Shown piece by piece: positions 1 through 7,885 of a DNA stretch of 64,000 nucleotides. The translations under genes were made by a program, and so were the position numbers. Location: NCBI RefSeq assembly GCF_002797935.1, contig NZ_PGER01000001.1:2108001-2172000 (forward strand), in the 5' to 3' direction. A model generated the notes under the pieces. It was not told where the DNA came from. It did no database searches and saw only the letters and a program-made list of their open reading frames with translations. The number at the start of each line of letters is the position of its first letter. Position 1 is the first letter of the stretch. Origin of the DNA: Flavobacterium sp. 1 (GTDB lineage Bacteria; Bacteroidota; Bacteroidia; Flavobacteriales; Flavobacteriaceae).

Positions 1-47
1 GCAAAAGTGGCACATAATCCTAAAAAAAGTAAACTTAGATATTTCAT
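1..47 (-). CDS. 5' end of an exported protein, cut by the window edge
   Basis: An ATG at 47 on the minus strand opens a frame that reads MKYLSLLFLGLCATF and runs off the window. This is a typical signal-peptide start: two residues, then a long hydrophobic stretch with a cysteine. It has no clear lipobox. The gene lies 152 bp downstream of the exported TIM-barrel gene, on the same strand, with a palindromic repeat between them, so it is probably a further secreted member of the cluster. Nothing can be said about its function from 15 codons. Confidence 0.5.
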   Translation of the reverse strand, partial: MKYLSLLFLGLCATF

Positions 48-139
48 TGTTTCATTATTTTTGACTACAAATTGCACACCAGAGCGACAGCGAACTGACG
101 AAGTAAATTAGCACAAATTATAATCTTGATTTTTTTTTT

Positions 140-191
140 GCCACAGATTAAAAAGATTTCCACAGATTTGATAATCCTTTTAATCTGTGGC
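140..191. repeat. Palindromic intergenic repeat (GCCACAGATT type)
   Basis: GCCACAGATTAAAAAG at 140-155 pairs with CCTTTTAATCTGTGGC at 176-191, with one mismatch. The same arm sequence recurs at 1111-1269, so this is one copy of a dispersed intergenic family. It follows the stop codon of the TIM-barrel gene and could act as a 3' end stem-loop. Confidence 0.75.
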
Positions 192-199
192 TAAATGAT

Positions 200-1093
200 T
201 TAATTCTGAAAAATTTTCTTCAAGTACGCTACATTGGCTCCATAATTCGCTTTTACATTATGTACTTGCGTTACATCACGGGAACGTTCTACGATTAACC
301 AGCCTTTCCACTTCATTTCGTCCAGCACTTTTTTGATTTTTGGCATATCGACATTTTTATCGTTTTCCAGCCAAACGTTATCTGTTGTCGAAGCGTGAAT
401 TTGAGCCAGATGTTTTTTACCTAAAATCTTCAATTCGGTGGCAATGTCTCTTCCGTTATCTACGGCATTAGCAAAATTGAAAGAACTTTTGATGTGTTTA
501 CAGCCAATTTCTTCCAATAGTTTTTTCTCTTCGGTAGCGTTCAATGAAGTTTCAATAGCGATGACACCTCCTATTTTTCCAACTTGTTTTCCTGCCCATT
601 TTAATCTTTCGATAATTATCGGACGTAATTCGGGATTTTTATTCAAATCGCTTTCGGTACCCAAAGGTAAATAAGCGACTTTTACTTTCATATTTTTCAT
701 TGTTGCCACACAATCGTTAATCATAAAGGTAATTGAATCTCTTTTGGCAAAGGATTGTGCATAAAATCCGGACATTGCGATGGAACTGATTCCGACACCT
801 GTTTCTTTCGACTTATCCAGAAACTTTTGTCTTTCGATCGGGTCGCCTAATTTACTGTCGAATGTTGGTCTTTTTCCCAAACCACCCATATCCAGTTCAA
901 TTCCGTCTGCTTTTATTTCGCTTGCTAAAGCAAATGAGCCGAGTTTTTGTCTTTTTAGAATCATCCAATCGCAAACCGCCACTTTGTAACGTTGTTTTTT
1001 TGATGATTGAGCGGAAACTTCGCTATTGAATGTTCCTGCAAGAACAAGAAGAATTGCAATAATTAAGTTCTTTCGAATAGTAACTAATTTCAT
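200..1093 (-). CDS. Exported sugar phosphate isomerase/epimerase-like TIM-barrel protein
   Basis: This 297-residue protein starts with a signal peptide (about residues 1-28, ending VSAQ). The mature part resembles the xylose-isomerase-like TIM-barrel superfamily (AP endonuclease 2 family). Family features are repeated beta-alpha units, a GIELDMGG segment near residue 65, an acidic IAIETS strand near residue 178, and the late WLIVERS strand. Cytosolic relatives isomerise or epimerise keto-sugars at a metal site. Bacteroidota often carry exported versions next to polysaccharide loci, and their substrates are unknown. It lies downstream of the sialidase-like gene on the same strand, separated by a large palindromic repeat. 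The fold is fairly sure; the substrate cannot be read. Confidence 0.7.
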   Translation of the reverse strand: MKLVTIRKNLIIAILLVLAGTFNSEVSAQSSKKQRYKVAVCDWMILKRQKLGSFALASEIKADGIELDMGGLGKRPTFDSKLGDPIERQKFLDKSKETGVGISSIAMSGFYAQSFAKRDSITFMINDCVATMKNMKVKVAYLPLGTESDLNKNPELRPIIIERLKWAGKQVGKIGGVIAIETSLNATEEKKLLEEIGCKHIKSSFNFANAVDNGRDIATELKILGKKHLAQIHASTTDNVWLENDKNVDMPKIKKVLDEMKWKGWLIVERSRDVTQVHNVKANYGANVAYLKKIFQN

Positions 1094-1110
1094 ATTTATT
1101 AAGTTTTTTT

Positions 1111-1269
1111 GCCACAGATTAAAAAGATTAAAAGATTTTCACAGATTAAAAATCTGCTGAATCTGCAAAATCTGCGTGCTAATTCTTTTTCACGCAGATT
1201 TTGCAGATTTACGCAGATTAAAAAATTAAACCATTTAAAAAAATCCTTTTAATCTTTTTAATCTGTGGC
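1111..1269. repeat. Nested double palindrome between two genes
   Basis: The outer arms begin GCCACAGATTAAAAAG at 1111 and end with its complement at 1269, about 27 bp each. Inside them AATCTGCAAAATCTGCGTG at 1160-1178 pairs perfectly with 1191-1209 around a 12-nt loop. Two dispersed repeat families, the GCCACAGATT and CACGCAGATT types, are therefore nested. The element fills nearly the whole spacer between the TIM-barrel and sialidase-like genes. Confidence 0.85.
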
Positions 1270-1285
1270 GAAACATTTTTTCAAT

Positions 1286-2431
1286 CTATTCCTCTTCTGC
1301 TTTAACAGCTTTTACTTCCTTACCTTCATTCCCTGGCCAGATTCCGTTTTTGATTGGAATAGCGACCAATTTACTTGGATCTATTTTTACGTATTTCAGT
1401 TTTTCTCTTCTCCAAGTGTAAACGATATGCACCATTCCGTCTGAACTCTGAATTATAGATGGATACGAATATTGACTGATTTTAGAATCTTCCAAAACCA
1501 ATACCGCTTTCCAATTGATTCCATCATCAGAAATAGAAAGATTTAAAGGTGTTCTTGGTCCTTTAGCCTCTTTTCCAGGAGGCAAAACATGATTATAAAC
1601 CAATAAATGTTTCCCGTTTTTAAGCGTTACGGCATCGGTTCCGGAGTTGTTATTTGGTAAACCAATTAGTTCTATCTTCGACCAAATTTTTCCGTTATCT
1701 TTAGAAAATGTGCTGAAAATGGCTCTGTTTCTGGTTCTCCCAATCGCTTGAATACTTCCGTCTTTATGAAAAAGAATACTTGGCTGAATGGCATTTATTT
1801 TTTGTTTTCCTCTGGACAAAGTATCTCCCATAACCCAGGTTTTACCAAAATCCGGAGTCGATTCCATACGCAAACGCCAGCCATCACCTTCGATACTTGA
1901 GGGGCATAAAAGCGTTCCATTACTCAATAAAACCGGTTTGTTTTTAATTGGTCCTAAAAATCCTTCCGGCATTTTTTTAGCTTCCGACCAAGTTTTTCCG
2001 CCATCAGAAGAAGTTCTGATTACGCCCCACCACTCGGATGGTTTTGGTCCGATTTTGTAAAACAACATCAAATCTCCATCTGGAATTTGGTACAAAACAG
2101 GATTCCAAGTTGGTAATCTTGGCCCGTCTTTCATAATACCATCAGCTACTTGAATACCTTCAGTCCACTTGTCGCTTCCTTTTGGTTTTCTGCTAACCCA
2201 AATACAAACATCAGGATTTCTTTCGGCAGTTCCGCCAAACCATGATGCTACTAAATCTCCGTTGGTTGCTTCCACAATTGTTACAGCGTGGCACGATGAA
2301 TATGGCGCTTTGTCGTATATGAATTCGTCTACCAAAATTCCTTCTTTCCAAGTCTTTTTCTCCAAAGCAGATTTACAGCTTCCTAAAAGCAGCAATCCAA
2401 AAAAGACGATAGTTATATCTTTGAGTTTCAT
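1286..2431 (-). CDS. Sialidase-like BNR/Asp-box propeller lipoprotein
   Basis: The protein has 381 residues and a lipoprotein signal with lipobox LLGSC (Cys19), so it is probably anchored in the outer or inner membrane. Four Asp-box motifs are visible at about residues 141-148 (SSDGGKTW), 191-199, 242-250 and 300-307, as expected for a sialidase-type beta-propeller (BNR_2/GH33-like). The FRIP/YRIP arginine motif of classical sialidases was not found. Plants lack sialic acid, but RG-II carries the chemically similar sugars Kdo and Dha, so one of these is a reasonable substrate guess in this locus. That is inference. A copy of the proposed regulon operator lies 110 bp upstream of the start, which suggests its own promoter. 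Confidence 0.7.
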   Translation of the reverse strand: MKLKDITIVFFGLLLLGSCKSALEKKTWKEGILVDEFIYDKAPYSSCHAVTIVEATNGDLVASWFGGTAERNPDVCIWVSRKPKGSDKWTEGIQVADGIMKDGPRLPTWNPVLYQIPDGDLMLFYKIGPKPSEWWGVIRTSSDGGKTWSEAKKMPEGFLGPIKNKPVLLSNGTLLCPSSIEGDGWRLRMESTPDFGKTWVMGDTLSRGKQKINAIQPSILFHKDGSIQAIGRTRNRAIFSTFSKDNGKIWSKIELIGLPNNNSGTDAVTLKNGKHLLVYNHVLPPGKEAKGPRTPLNLSISDDGINWKAVLVLEDSKISQYSYPSIIQSSDGMVHIVYTWRREKLKYVKIDPSKLVAIPIKNGIWPGNEGKEVKAVKAEEE

Positions 2432-2540
2432 TATTTATTCTTTAAAACATTTATAAGATTTATTTTCAACGTATTATACAAATATCAGCATGCAAAAAAT
2501 TATTAAGTGTAAAAATGACACTAAAAAATTAAAGACGTAT

Positions 2541-2560
2541 CCTGTACAGTGCTGAAATAT
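2541..2560 (-). promoter_or_regulatory. Candidate regulon operator upstream of the sialidase-like gene
   Basis: On the coding strand the site reads TTCAGCACTGTACAGG. It differs at two positions from the element before susC-class promoters in this window (TTCAGCATAGTACAGG). It abuts the GH78 stop codon and sits about 110 bp upstream of the sialidase-like ATG. No good TAnnTTTG octamer lies at the 23-bp spacing seen at the other copies; CATTTTTA is there instead. This is the weakest of the four sites. Confidence 0.5.
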
Positions 2561-5320
2561 CTATTGAAACTTTAAATTCAAAGTATAAGAACCCGATTCT
2601 AAAGTCAGGACTATGTTATTGTTTTCGGTTTTATAAGAAGATGAAAATTGAGTCAGTTTTTGCTTGTTTACCATTACTGATGAAGCATTCGTTGTTGGCA
2701 AATACACTACAGCCGATGAGTTGGCCGGAATGGTAATTTTCCATTCTAAAGTGTTTTTGTTTTTCTTCCAGTCGCTTTTAATCAGTCCGTAAATCGATTC
2801 GTAAGAGGCATTTACATACGTCAATCCGGCATTGAAATCCGGTTTCATAATGATTTGCTTGAATCCCGGAGTTTCAGGATTGCTCTTGATTCCTGCCATA
2901 TTTTCGTAATACCAGATCAGTAAATCACCCAAAAGCATCACGTGATTTTGCGAATTCATTGTTGGGTCTGCGGTGTTTCCGTTCCATAATTCCCAAATGG
3001 TAGTGGCTCCGTTTTCGACCATATAACCCCAGCTTGGATAGGTTTTGTTGGAAGCCAGTTTATATGCCAAATCCCCTCTTCCGAAGTTCGTCAGCGTTCG
3101 CATCAAAAATTGTGTTCCAATAACGCCTGTGCTGATATGACCTTGTTTAGTCACTTCAACTTCGTGAACCATATTTTGGAAAACTTTGTCTATCAAATTT
3201 TCAGGAACCAGACCGAAAGCCAAAGGCAATACGTTAGCCGTTACTGTATTATTGGCGTAGTAGTTTTTTTCCGTATTTAAAAATTTGGTATTGAATGCTT
3301 TTTTGATTCTTGTTGTCAAATCATCATAATGAGCAATATCGGCATCGGCACTGGCAATTTTGGCAAACTTTTTCATAATGCCCAAAAGCTGATAATAAAA
3401 TGCACTTGATAACAATTGTCCATCCGTTAAACGGGCAGGATCTTTGGAACGAATCAACTCTAATGATTCCGGCGGAACACACCAATCACCATATTTGTCT
3501 TTATCCATTAAATCATCTTTCAGATAATTTTCTTCCATATACACCATCCATTTTTTCATAGACGGGTATTGTTTTTTGATCACTTCTGCATCGCCAAATT
3601 GTTGGTACAGCATATCGCCCACTGTGATATACGTTCCCGGCCAGGTCACATTATCACCGTAATAACGCCAAAATGCCGGCGCCACATCTGGTAATCCTCC
3701 GTCCTGTGTTTGCGAATATTTAATATCATCGAGCCATTTGGCATACAAAGTCTGGTTATCGAATAAAAAACTTTCGCCATAAGCACCCGTTGTTCTATCG
3801 CCCAACCAAGGCTGACGCTCATTTCGCTGTGGACAGTCGATTGGCATTCCTTTGTAATTTCCGCTGATGCCCCACCAGGCATTTTTAAAAATCTGGTTCA
3901 TCGTAGCATCCGAAGATTCGAAAGTTCCAGTCGTTTTGATATCGTCATACACCACTTTTCCAACGAAATTATCCAAAGTTGGTTTAATCGGAAAACCTGA
4001 AATCTCTACAAATCGAAAACCGTGGAATATAAAACGAGGTTCCCAGATTTCTTCGCCTTCGCCTTTCAAAGTATAAACATCAGTCGTTTTCGCATCACGC
4101 AAATTGGCAATGTACAGCGAACCATTAGCCTGCAAAGATTCGGCAAATTTCATTGTGATTTGGTCACCGCTTTTCCCTTTCACTTTCAGTTGCAACCAGC
4201 CCACCATATTCTGACCCATATCCAAAATATAAGTTCCTTTGGCAGTAGCTTTTATCGAAATCGGTTTTACCTCGCCCATTATTTTCATATTCGGCGTCAT
4301 CTGCGCTTCATAAAAACCGCCTGGTTCCTGAACGTATCTAGCATTTACCCAGTTTTTATTGTCAAAATTGGTCGTAGCCCAGCCTTTCATTTCCTTTCGG
4401 GCATCGTATTCTTCGCCGTCGTATTCGTTGTTGGATAAAATCGGTCCGTCAGTGGTTAATTTCCAGGTATCGTCTGTCCGGATGATGTCTTTGGTTCCAT
4501 CGGTATATTCGACAAACAATTGCAAAGCCATTTTCGGAAAACCAAAAGATTTGATTTTATACGGTTTGTAATCCTGACGCATCGCAAAAAATCGTCCATT
4601 CCCTAAAATCGTTCCCAGCATATTTTTACCTTCTTTCAATTGCGAAGTCACGTCAAAAACATTGTATTTTACGTTTTTGGTGTAATCCGTCGGAACGGGT
4701 GCCAAAACCTGATCGCCAATTTTATTTCCGTTGATGTACAACTCATACAAGCCCATTCCCATTATGTAAACTTTGGCGGATTTCACTTGTTTTTTGAGGT
4801 TGATTTCTTTTCGCAAATAGCGGGCTGACAATCTCGAATACTGGGAAACGCTGTCATCTTTCGACAATTTTTCATAGCCAATCCAGCGAGTCGATTTCCA
4901 GTCGGCATAAGTTAAAATCCCGATGCTGAAATGGGCAGTTGTAGCCGATTTGATTTCGCCTTTATTCGTAAAAACAGTTACTTTCCAAAACGCATTTTGT
5001 CGCTCGCCCAACTTTTTTCCGTTGTATATAATATTGACAGATTCGTCACTTGTTACTTTTCCGCTATCCCATAAATCAACTTTGTTCGCATTCAGATTTT
5101 CTAAAGTTGAAGCGACCATAATTTGATAAGCCGTTTGTTTTACATCGTTCACATCCGACTTTATCTGCCAGCTCAAACGTGGCTGAACCACATCAATTCC
5201 TTCCGGATTGTTCAGCATTTCGCATTGCAGATTGGTTACGCTGATTTTGTTTTGGGCTTCTGCCAAAGAAAAACAGAGCAATGCGATTAAGATGAATGTA
5301 TATAGAAATGATTTTTTCAT
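2561..5320 (-). CDS. GH78 alpha-L-rhamnosidase
   Basis: This is a full-length alpha-L-rhamnosidase of about 919 residues with a signal peptide (MKKSFLYTF start, cleavage near AEAQ). An ATG six codons upstream, at 5338, is possible but would put charged residues ahead of the signal. Domain order follows the family: an N-terminal Ig-like domain starting at LQCEMLNNPEGIDVVQPRLSW, beta-sandwich rhamnosidase domains, the (alpha/alpha)6 catalytic barrel, and a C-terminal beta-sandwich. The hallmark DCPQRNERQPWLGD lies near residue 493; its acidic residues belong to the family's catalytic centre. GH78 enzymes remove terminal L-rhamnose, which occurs in RG-I and in RG-II side chains. An HNH-type gene lies only 24 bp upstream. 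Confidence 0.93.
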   Translation of the reverse strand: MKKSFLYTFILIALLCFSLAEAQNKISVTNLQCEMLNNPEGIDVVQPRLSWQIKSDVNDVKQTAYQIMVASTLENLNANKVDLWDSGKVTSDESVNIIYNGKKLGERQNAFWKVTVFTNKGEIKSATTAHFSIGILTYADWKSTRWIGYEKLSKDDSVSQYSRLSARYLRKEINLKKQVKSAKVYIMGMGLYELYINGNKIGDQVLAPVPTDYTKNVKYNVFDVTSQLKEGKNMLGTILGNGRFFAMRQDYKPYKIKSFGFPKMALQLFVEYTDGTKDIIRTDDTWKLTTDGPILSNNEYDGEEYDARKEMKGWATTNFDNKNWVNARYVQEPGGFYEAQMTPNMKIMGEVKPISIKATAKGTYILDMGQNMVGWLQLKVKGKSGDQITMKFAESLQANGSLYIANLRDAKTTDVYTLKGEGEEIWEPRFIFHGFRFVEISGFPIKPTLDNFVGKVVYDDIKTTGTFESSDATMNQIFKNAWWGISGNYKGMPIDCPQRNERQPWLGDRTTGAYGESFLFDNQTLYAKWLDDIKYSQTQDGGLPDVAPAFWRYYGDNVTWPGTYITVGDMLYQQFGDAEVIKKQYPSMKKWMVYMEENYLKDDLMDKDKYGDWCVPPESLELIRSKDPARLTDGQLLSSAFYYQLLGIMKKFAKIASADADIAHYDDLTTRIKKAFNTKFLNTEKNYYANNTVTANVLPLAFGLVPENLIDKVFQNMVHEVEVTKQGHISTGVIGTQFLMRTLTNFGRGDLAYKLASNKTYPSWGYMVENGATTIWELWNGNTADPTMNSQNHVMLLGDLLIWYYENMAGIKSNPETPGFKQIIMKPDFNAGLTYVNASYESIYGLIKSDWKKNKNTLEWKITIPANSSAVVYLPTTNASSVMVNKQKLTQFSSSYKTENNNIVLTLESGSYTLNLKFQ

Positions 5321-5344
5321 AAGTTTTATTTTTGTCACGAAATT

Positions 5345-6043
5345 TTATCTCTTTTTTTGTCTAATTCTATCTAAAAACTCTTTTTTGGATGCAATTACAA
5401 TTGAGCATAAGTTTTTATGATATACAAAAACTCCAATAACACAAAGGGAATTTTCAACATCACCATTATCAATTACATATTCTGAATCTGTTGGATTCAT
5501 TGTTTTTATATTATACATAAAAATATCTTCATGACCAGAAATCAAAAATTCATCATTTTGAACAACATAATCATAAAATAATTTCCCAATACCCATTAAT
5601 TTTTCATTTTCTTCATCCCCTTCAGCAATTATTTCAACTTCAAAATCTTTTGGTAATGGTCTTTTATATTTTGCATAAAAGACACCCTTGAAATTTTTAA
5701 TATGTAGTTTTTTTAAATCATCATAACTAAAATTGACACTTAAAACTTTGCCGTCTGAAAAATGCAATCTATCAGCCCAATTTTTTTGACGCATAATAGA
5801 TTTAATCGATTTTCTAGTCAGTTCAATTTGATCATCGTTATGATTATTCATTACTCCAATTGCATCTCTTATTTCTTGATCAATTTGAGAGTATTGATTA
5901 TTACAGTCAAAACAGGCTGGAACAACTAATCTATTAACTTTATACTCATTTCCATAACCAACAAATAAATTTTGTGCTGGTATATGTTCCCTTGTTATAT
6001 TTTCTTCTGGAAATTCATTTCCACAGTTATAGCATAATTGCAT
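5345..6043 (-). CDS. HNH endonuclease-like protein inserted in the pectin locus
   Basis: The protein is 232 residues long with no signal peptide, unlike its neighbours, so it is probably cytosolic. The N-terminus has a CYNC pair (Cys4, Cys7), then REHIP (His20) and a second CFDCNN motif (Cys44, Cys47, Asn48). This is the pattern of an HNH/zinc-ribbon nuclease fold. The remainder, to residue 232, is not recognised. It lies between GH78 and an all-alpha glycosidase on the same strand and has no evident link to pectin. HNH proteins of this type occur in restriction or defence contexts and as orphan genes. The function is not established, and the spacing suggests cargo inserted into the locus. 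Confidence 0.6.
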   Translation of the reverse strand: MQLCYNCGNEFPEENITREHIPAQNLFVGYGNEYKVNRLVVPACFDCNNQYSQIDQEIRDAIGVMNNHNDDQIELTRKSIKSIMRQKNWADRLHFSDGKVLSVNFSYDDLKKLHIKNFKGVFYAKYKRPLPKDFEVEIIAEGDEENEKLMGIGKLFYDYVVQNDEFLISGHEDIFMYNIKTMNPTDSEYVIDNGDVENSLCVIGVFVYHKNLCSIVIASKKEFLDRIRQKKR

Positions 6044-6137
6044 ATTTACTTTTTTAATTAAGTTTTATCCAAATTTGGATCTGTAAATATGTGTAAAAAT
6101 TAAGTATACAAATTCTACAGATTAGCAAATTAAATTT

Positions 6138-7706
6138 CTACTCCGCCACTAATTTCTCCAATTTTTCTGAAACAGCAATTTCCTTTCCGTTCTTAAAAAT
6201 CCTGAAACCTTTTCCTTTATTGTATTTCTCCCCCGTCTTATCCCAAAGAATCGTAATGATATTCCCGTGGTACAACACATTATCCAAACAAAACCAATCC
6301 CATTTTTCCTGTGGAATCAACGGATTCACCTCTATTTTTTCATCTGCTCTTGGGCGTAACCCAACCAATCCTGTAATCATCAAATCGTTAAAAGTCGAAT
6401 GATTATAGTAACGGCTTCTTTCTTTGTCGCCCATCAGCCAATAACCGGTTGTTTCGTCCAGATATTCTCCTATATATGGCTTTCCTCGGTAATATTGCGA
6501 ATGCACATACAAATCCATTTGTTTGAAATAATCGGTTTTGGCAACGAAAGTTTGATTGTAATTATTCAAAACATTGGCCAAAGCCGTCAAAGTTTGTGAA
6601 CTCGCAAAAGGCCAAATCGCACCGTCCCATTCGCAGGTCCCGGTTCCGTGAGTTCTAAAACGCGGACTTCTGCGCTCCGCCGTTGTCAATCCAAAAGGTG
6701 CCGAAAACCCTTTTTCATCCTTAATCTGTTCCCATGCTTTTTCAAAACCTTTGTCTTTTTGTGGCAGATTAAAATACCAAGGAATAAATCCAATCGCTTC
6801 CCGAACCTGCGCCAGCGTATCTTTCTCGGTAAACGTTTCAAAGAATTCACTTTTCGGATTCCATAATTTCGTTTCCACTAATTTTTGAAGTGTATCTGCT
6901 TTTGCCAAAAAATAACTTTCCTGTTTCGCATCGCCTTTCATTTTTGCCATTTTTGCCAAAGCCTGTGCATTTCCATACATATAACTGTTAATCGTCGGAC
7001 GCGCATTTCTGAATTTCCTTGCCCCGCTCAACGATTCTTCCATTCCGTCTTTTACGTCAAACTGCCAAAACAAACCGTCTTTGCGTTTTCTGTCGCCTTC
7101 CCAAGCCGAATATTCAGCCACCAAATCCGGATACATATCCAGTAAAAACTTGTCATCTTTATTCACCAAATAACGGTTGTACAACGCATCGGCCGTCCAA
7201 CTGCTAAAAGTTCGCAACTTTTTCATCGGCTTGCCATCATTCCCCCGAAACCACAAATGAACATCCTGCTCCAAATACTGCGGATCGTGGACCCAGCGAA
7301 ACTCATTGATGTGATGCCCCAGCGCACAACTGATCAAATTGTATTTATCGGCATACGAACGATCGACTAAAAACTCGGTAATTCCGAAACCAAGTGGCGT
7401 TTTCTTGATGTGTTTTCGAGCCGTCCACCAGCGATAATAATAAATCTCCTCAAAATTCTGCTGTGGACATTCAAACAACGGAACATTCTTTTCCATCCAC
7501 GCCCACGCACTGTCATTCGGAATCGCAAATTTCAGATTCTCGTCCTCCATCGTGTTGAAATAATCCACATAATGCTTAAAATTATCCGCTTTCAAAACAA
7601 CAGAAGTTCCTTTTTTAGAATGCCCCGCACCCGATTTACAACCGCTGTTCAAAGCCGAAATCAGAATGACAATCGCCATTATTTTGTATTTAAATTGGTG
7701 TAACAT
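6138..7706 (-). CDS. (alpha/alpha)6-barrel glycosidase lipoprotein, trehalase/GH63-like clan
   Basis: This 522-residue protein has a lipoprotein signal (LNSGC, Cys23). The rest is rich in paired helices with the aromatic and acidic loops of six-hairpin glycosidases. Visible family-like segments are GHHINEFRWVHD, WEGDRKRKDGLFWQFDVKDGME, GTCEWDGAIWPFASSQT and GEYLDETTGYW. It resembles MGH1-like and GH63-like proteins. It may also correspond to the helical beta-L-arabinofuranosidase class (GH142) found in RG-II loci, but I cannot prove this. It lies between GH95 and the HNH gene, and all carbohydrate-active neighbours point to an RG-II side chain as substrate. Confidence 0.55.
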   Translation of the reverse strand: MLHQFKYKIMAIVILISALNSGCKSGAGHSKKGTSVVLKADNFKHYVDYFNTMEDENLKFAIPNDSAWAWMEKNVPLFECPQQNFEEIYYYRWWTARKHIKKTPLGFGITEFLVDRSYADKYNLISCALGHHINEFRWVHDPQYLEQDVHLWFRGNDGKPMKKLRTFSSWTADALYNRYLVNKDDKFLLDMYPDLVAEYSAWEGDRKRKDGLFWQFDVKDGMEESLSGARKFRNARPTINSYMYGNAQALAKMAKMKGDAKQESYFLAKADTLQKLVETKLWNPKSEFFETFTEKDTLAQVREAIGFIPWYFNLPQKDKGFEKAWEQIKDEKGFSAPFGLTTAERRSPRFRTHGTGTCEWDGAIWPFASSQTLTALANVLNNYNQTFVAKTDYFKQMDLYVHSQYYRGKPYIGEYLDETTGYWLMGDKERSRYYNHSTFNDLMITGLVGLRPRADEKIEVNPLIPQEKWDWFCLDNVLYHGNIITILWDKTGEKYNKGKGFRIFKNGKEIAVSEKLEKLVAE

Positions 7707-7728
7707 ATTCTATTTATTTTAATTTTTT

Positions 7729-7820
7729 GGGCGTGACCCTTCGTGAAAAACTTCGGGTCGTGCTGTACGTTCCCGCTTCCCGATGAAAAATCGGGAGAGC
7801 TCCACTGCCATCACTCACGC
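7729..7820 (+). repeat. Dispersed GGGCGTGACCC...CACTCACGC intergenic element
   Basis: The element opens with GGGCGTGACCC at 7729-7739 and closes with CACTCACGC near 7820. Inside is a hairpin, TCCCGAT at 7778-7784 pairing with ATCGGGA at 7790-7796. A second, inverted copy is at 11102-11216. The shared termini and G+C-rich core, unlike the A+T-rich surroundings, mark a mobile or REP-like intergenic element. It lies between the all-alpha glycosidase and GH95. Confidence 0.65.
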
Positions 7821-7840
7821 GGACACAATATTCGGTTTTA

Positions 7841-7873
7841 AGACCTGACAGGTTTTTGAAACCTGTCAGGTCT
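7841..7873. repeat. Perfect 15-bp inverted repeat (AGACCTGACAGGTTT type)
   Basis: AGACCTGACAGGTTT at 7841-7855 pairs perfectly with 7859-7873 around a 3-nt loop. It lies 12 bp beyond the GH95 stop codon. There is no T-run after it in the direction of transcription, so it is not a classical intrinsic terminator. A close relative occurs at 25003-25035 and a decayed one at 62198-62230. Confidence 0.85.
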
Positions 7874-7885
7874 AATCGCATTCAA

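Noticed and set aside
1111..1269. Repeated CACGCAGATT and GCAGATT units considered as a CRISPR array
   Set aside because: The units are unequal, paired as palindromes, scattered across spacers and lack regular spacers or nearby cas genes.
4022..4438. A plus-strand open frame of 138 codons inside GH78
   Set aside because: It is antisense to conserved GH78 coding sequence and has no recognisable protein feature.
7841..7873. Perfect inverted repeat behind GH95 considered as an intrinsic terminator
   Set aside because: No T-run follows the stem, and sequence relatives occur elsewhere (25003-25035 and 62198-62230), so it is listed as a repeat.
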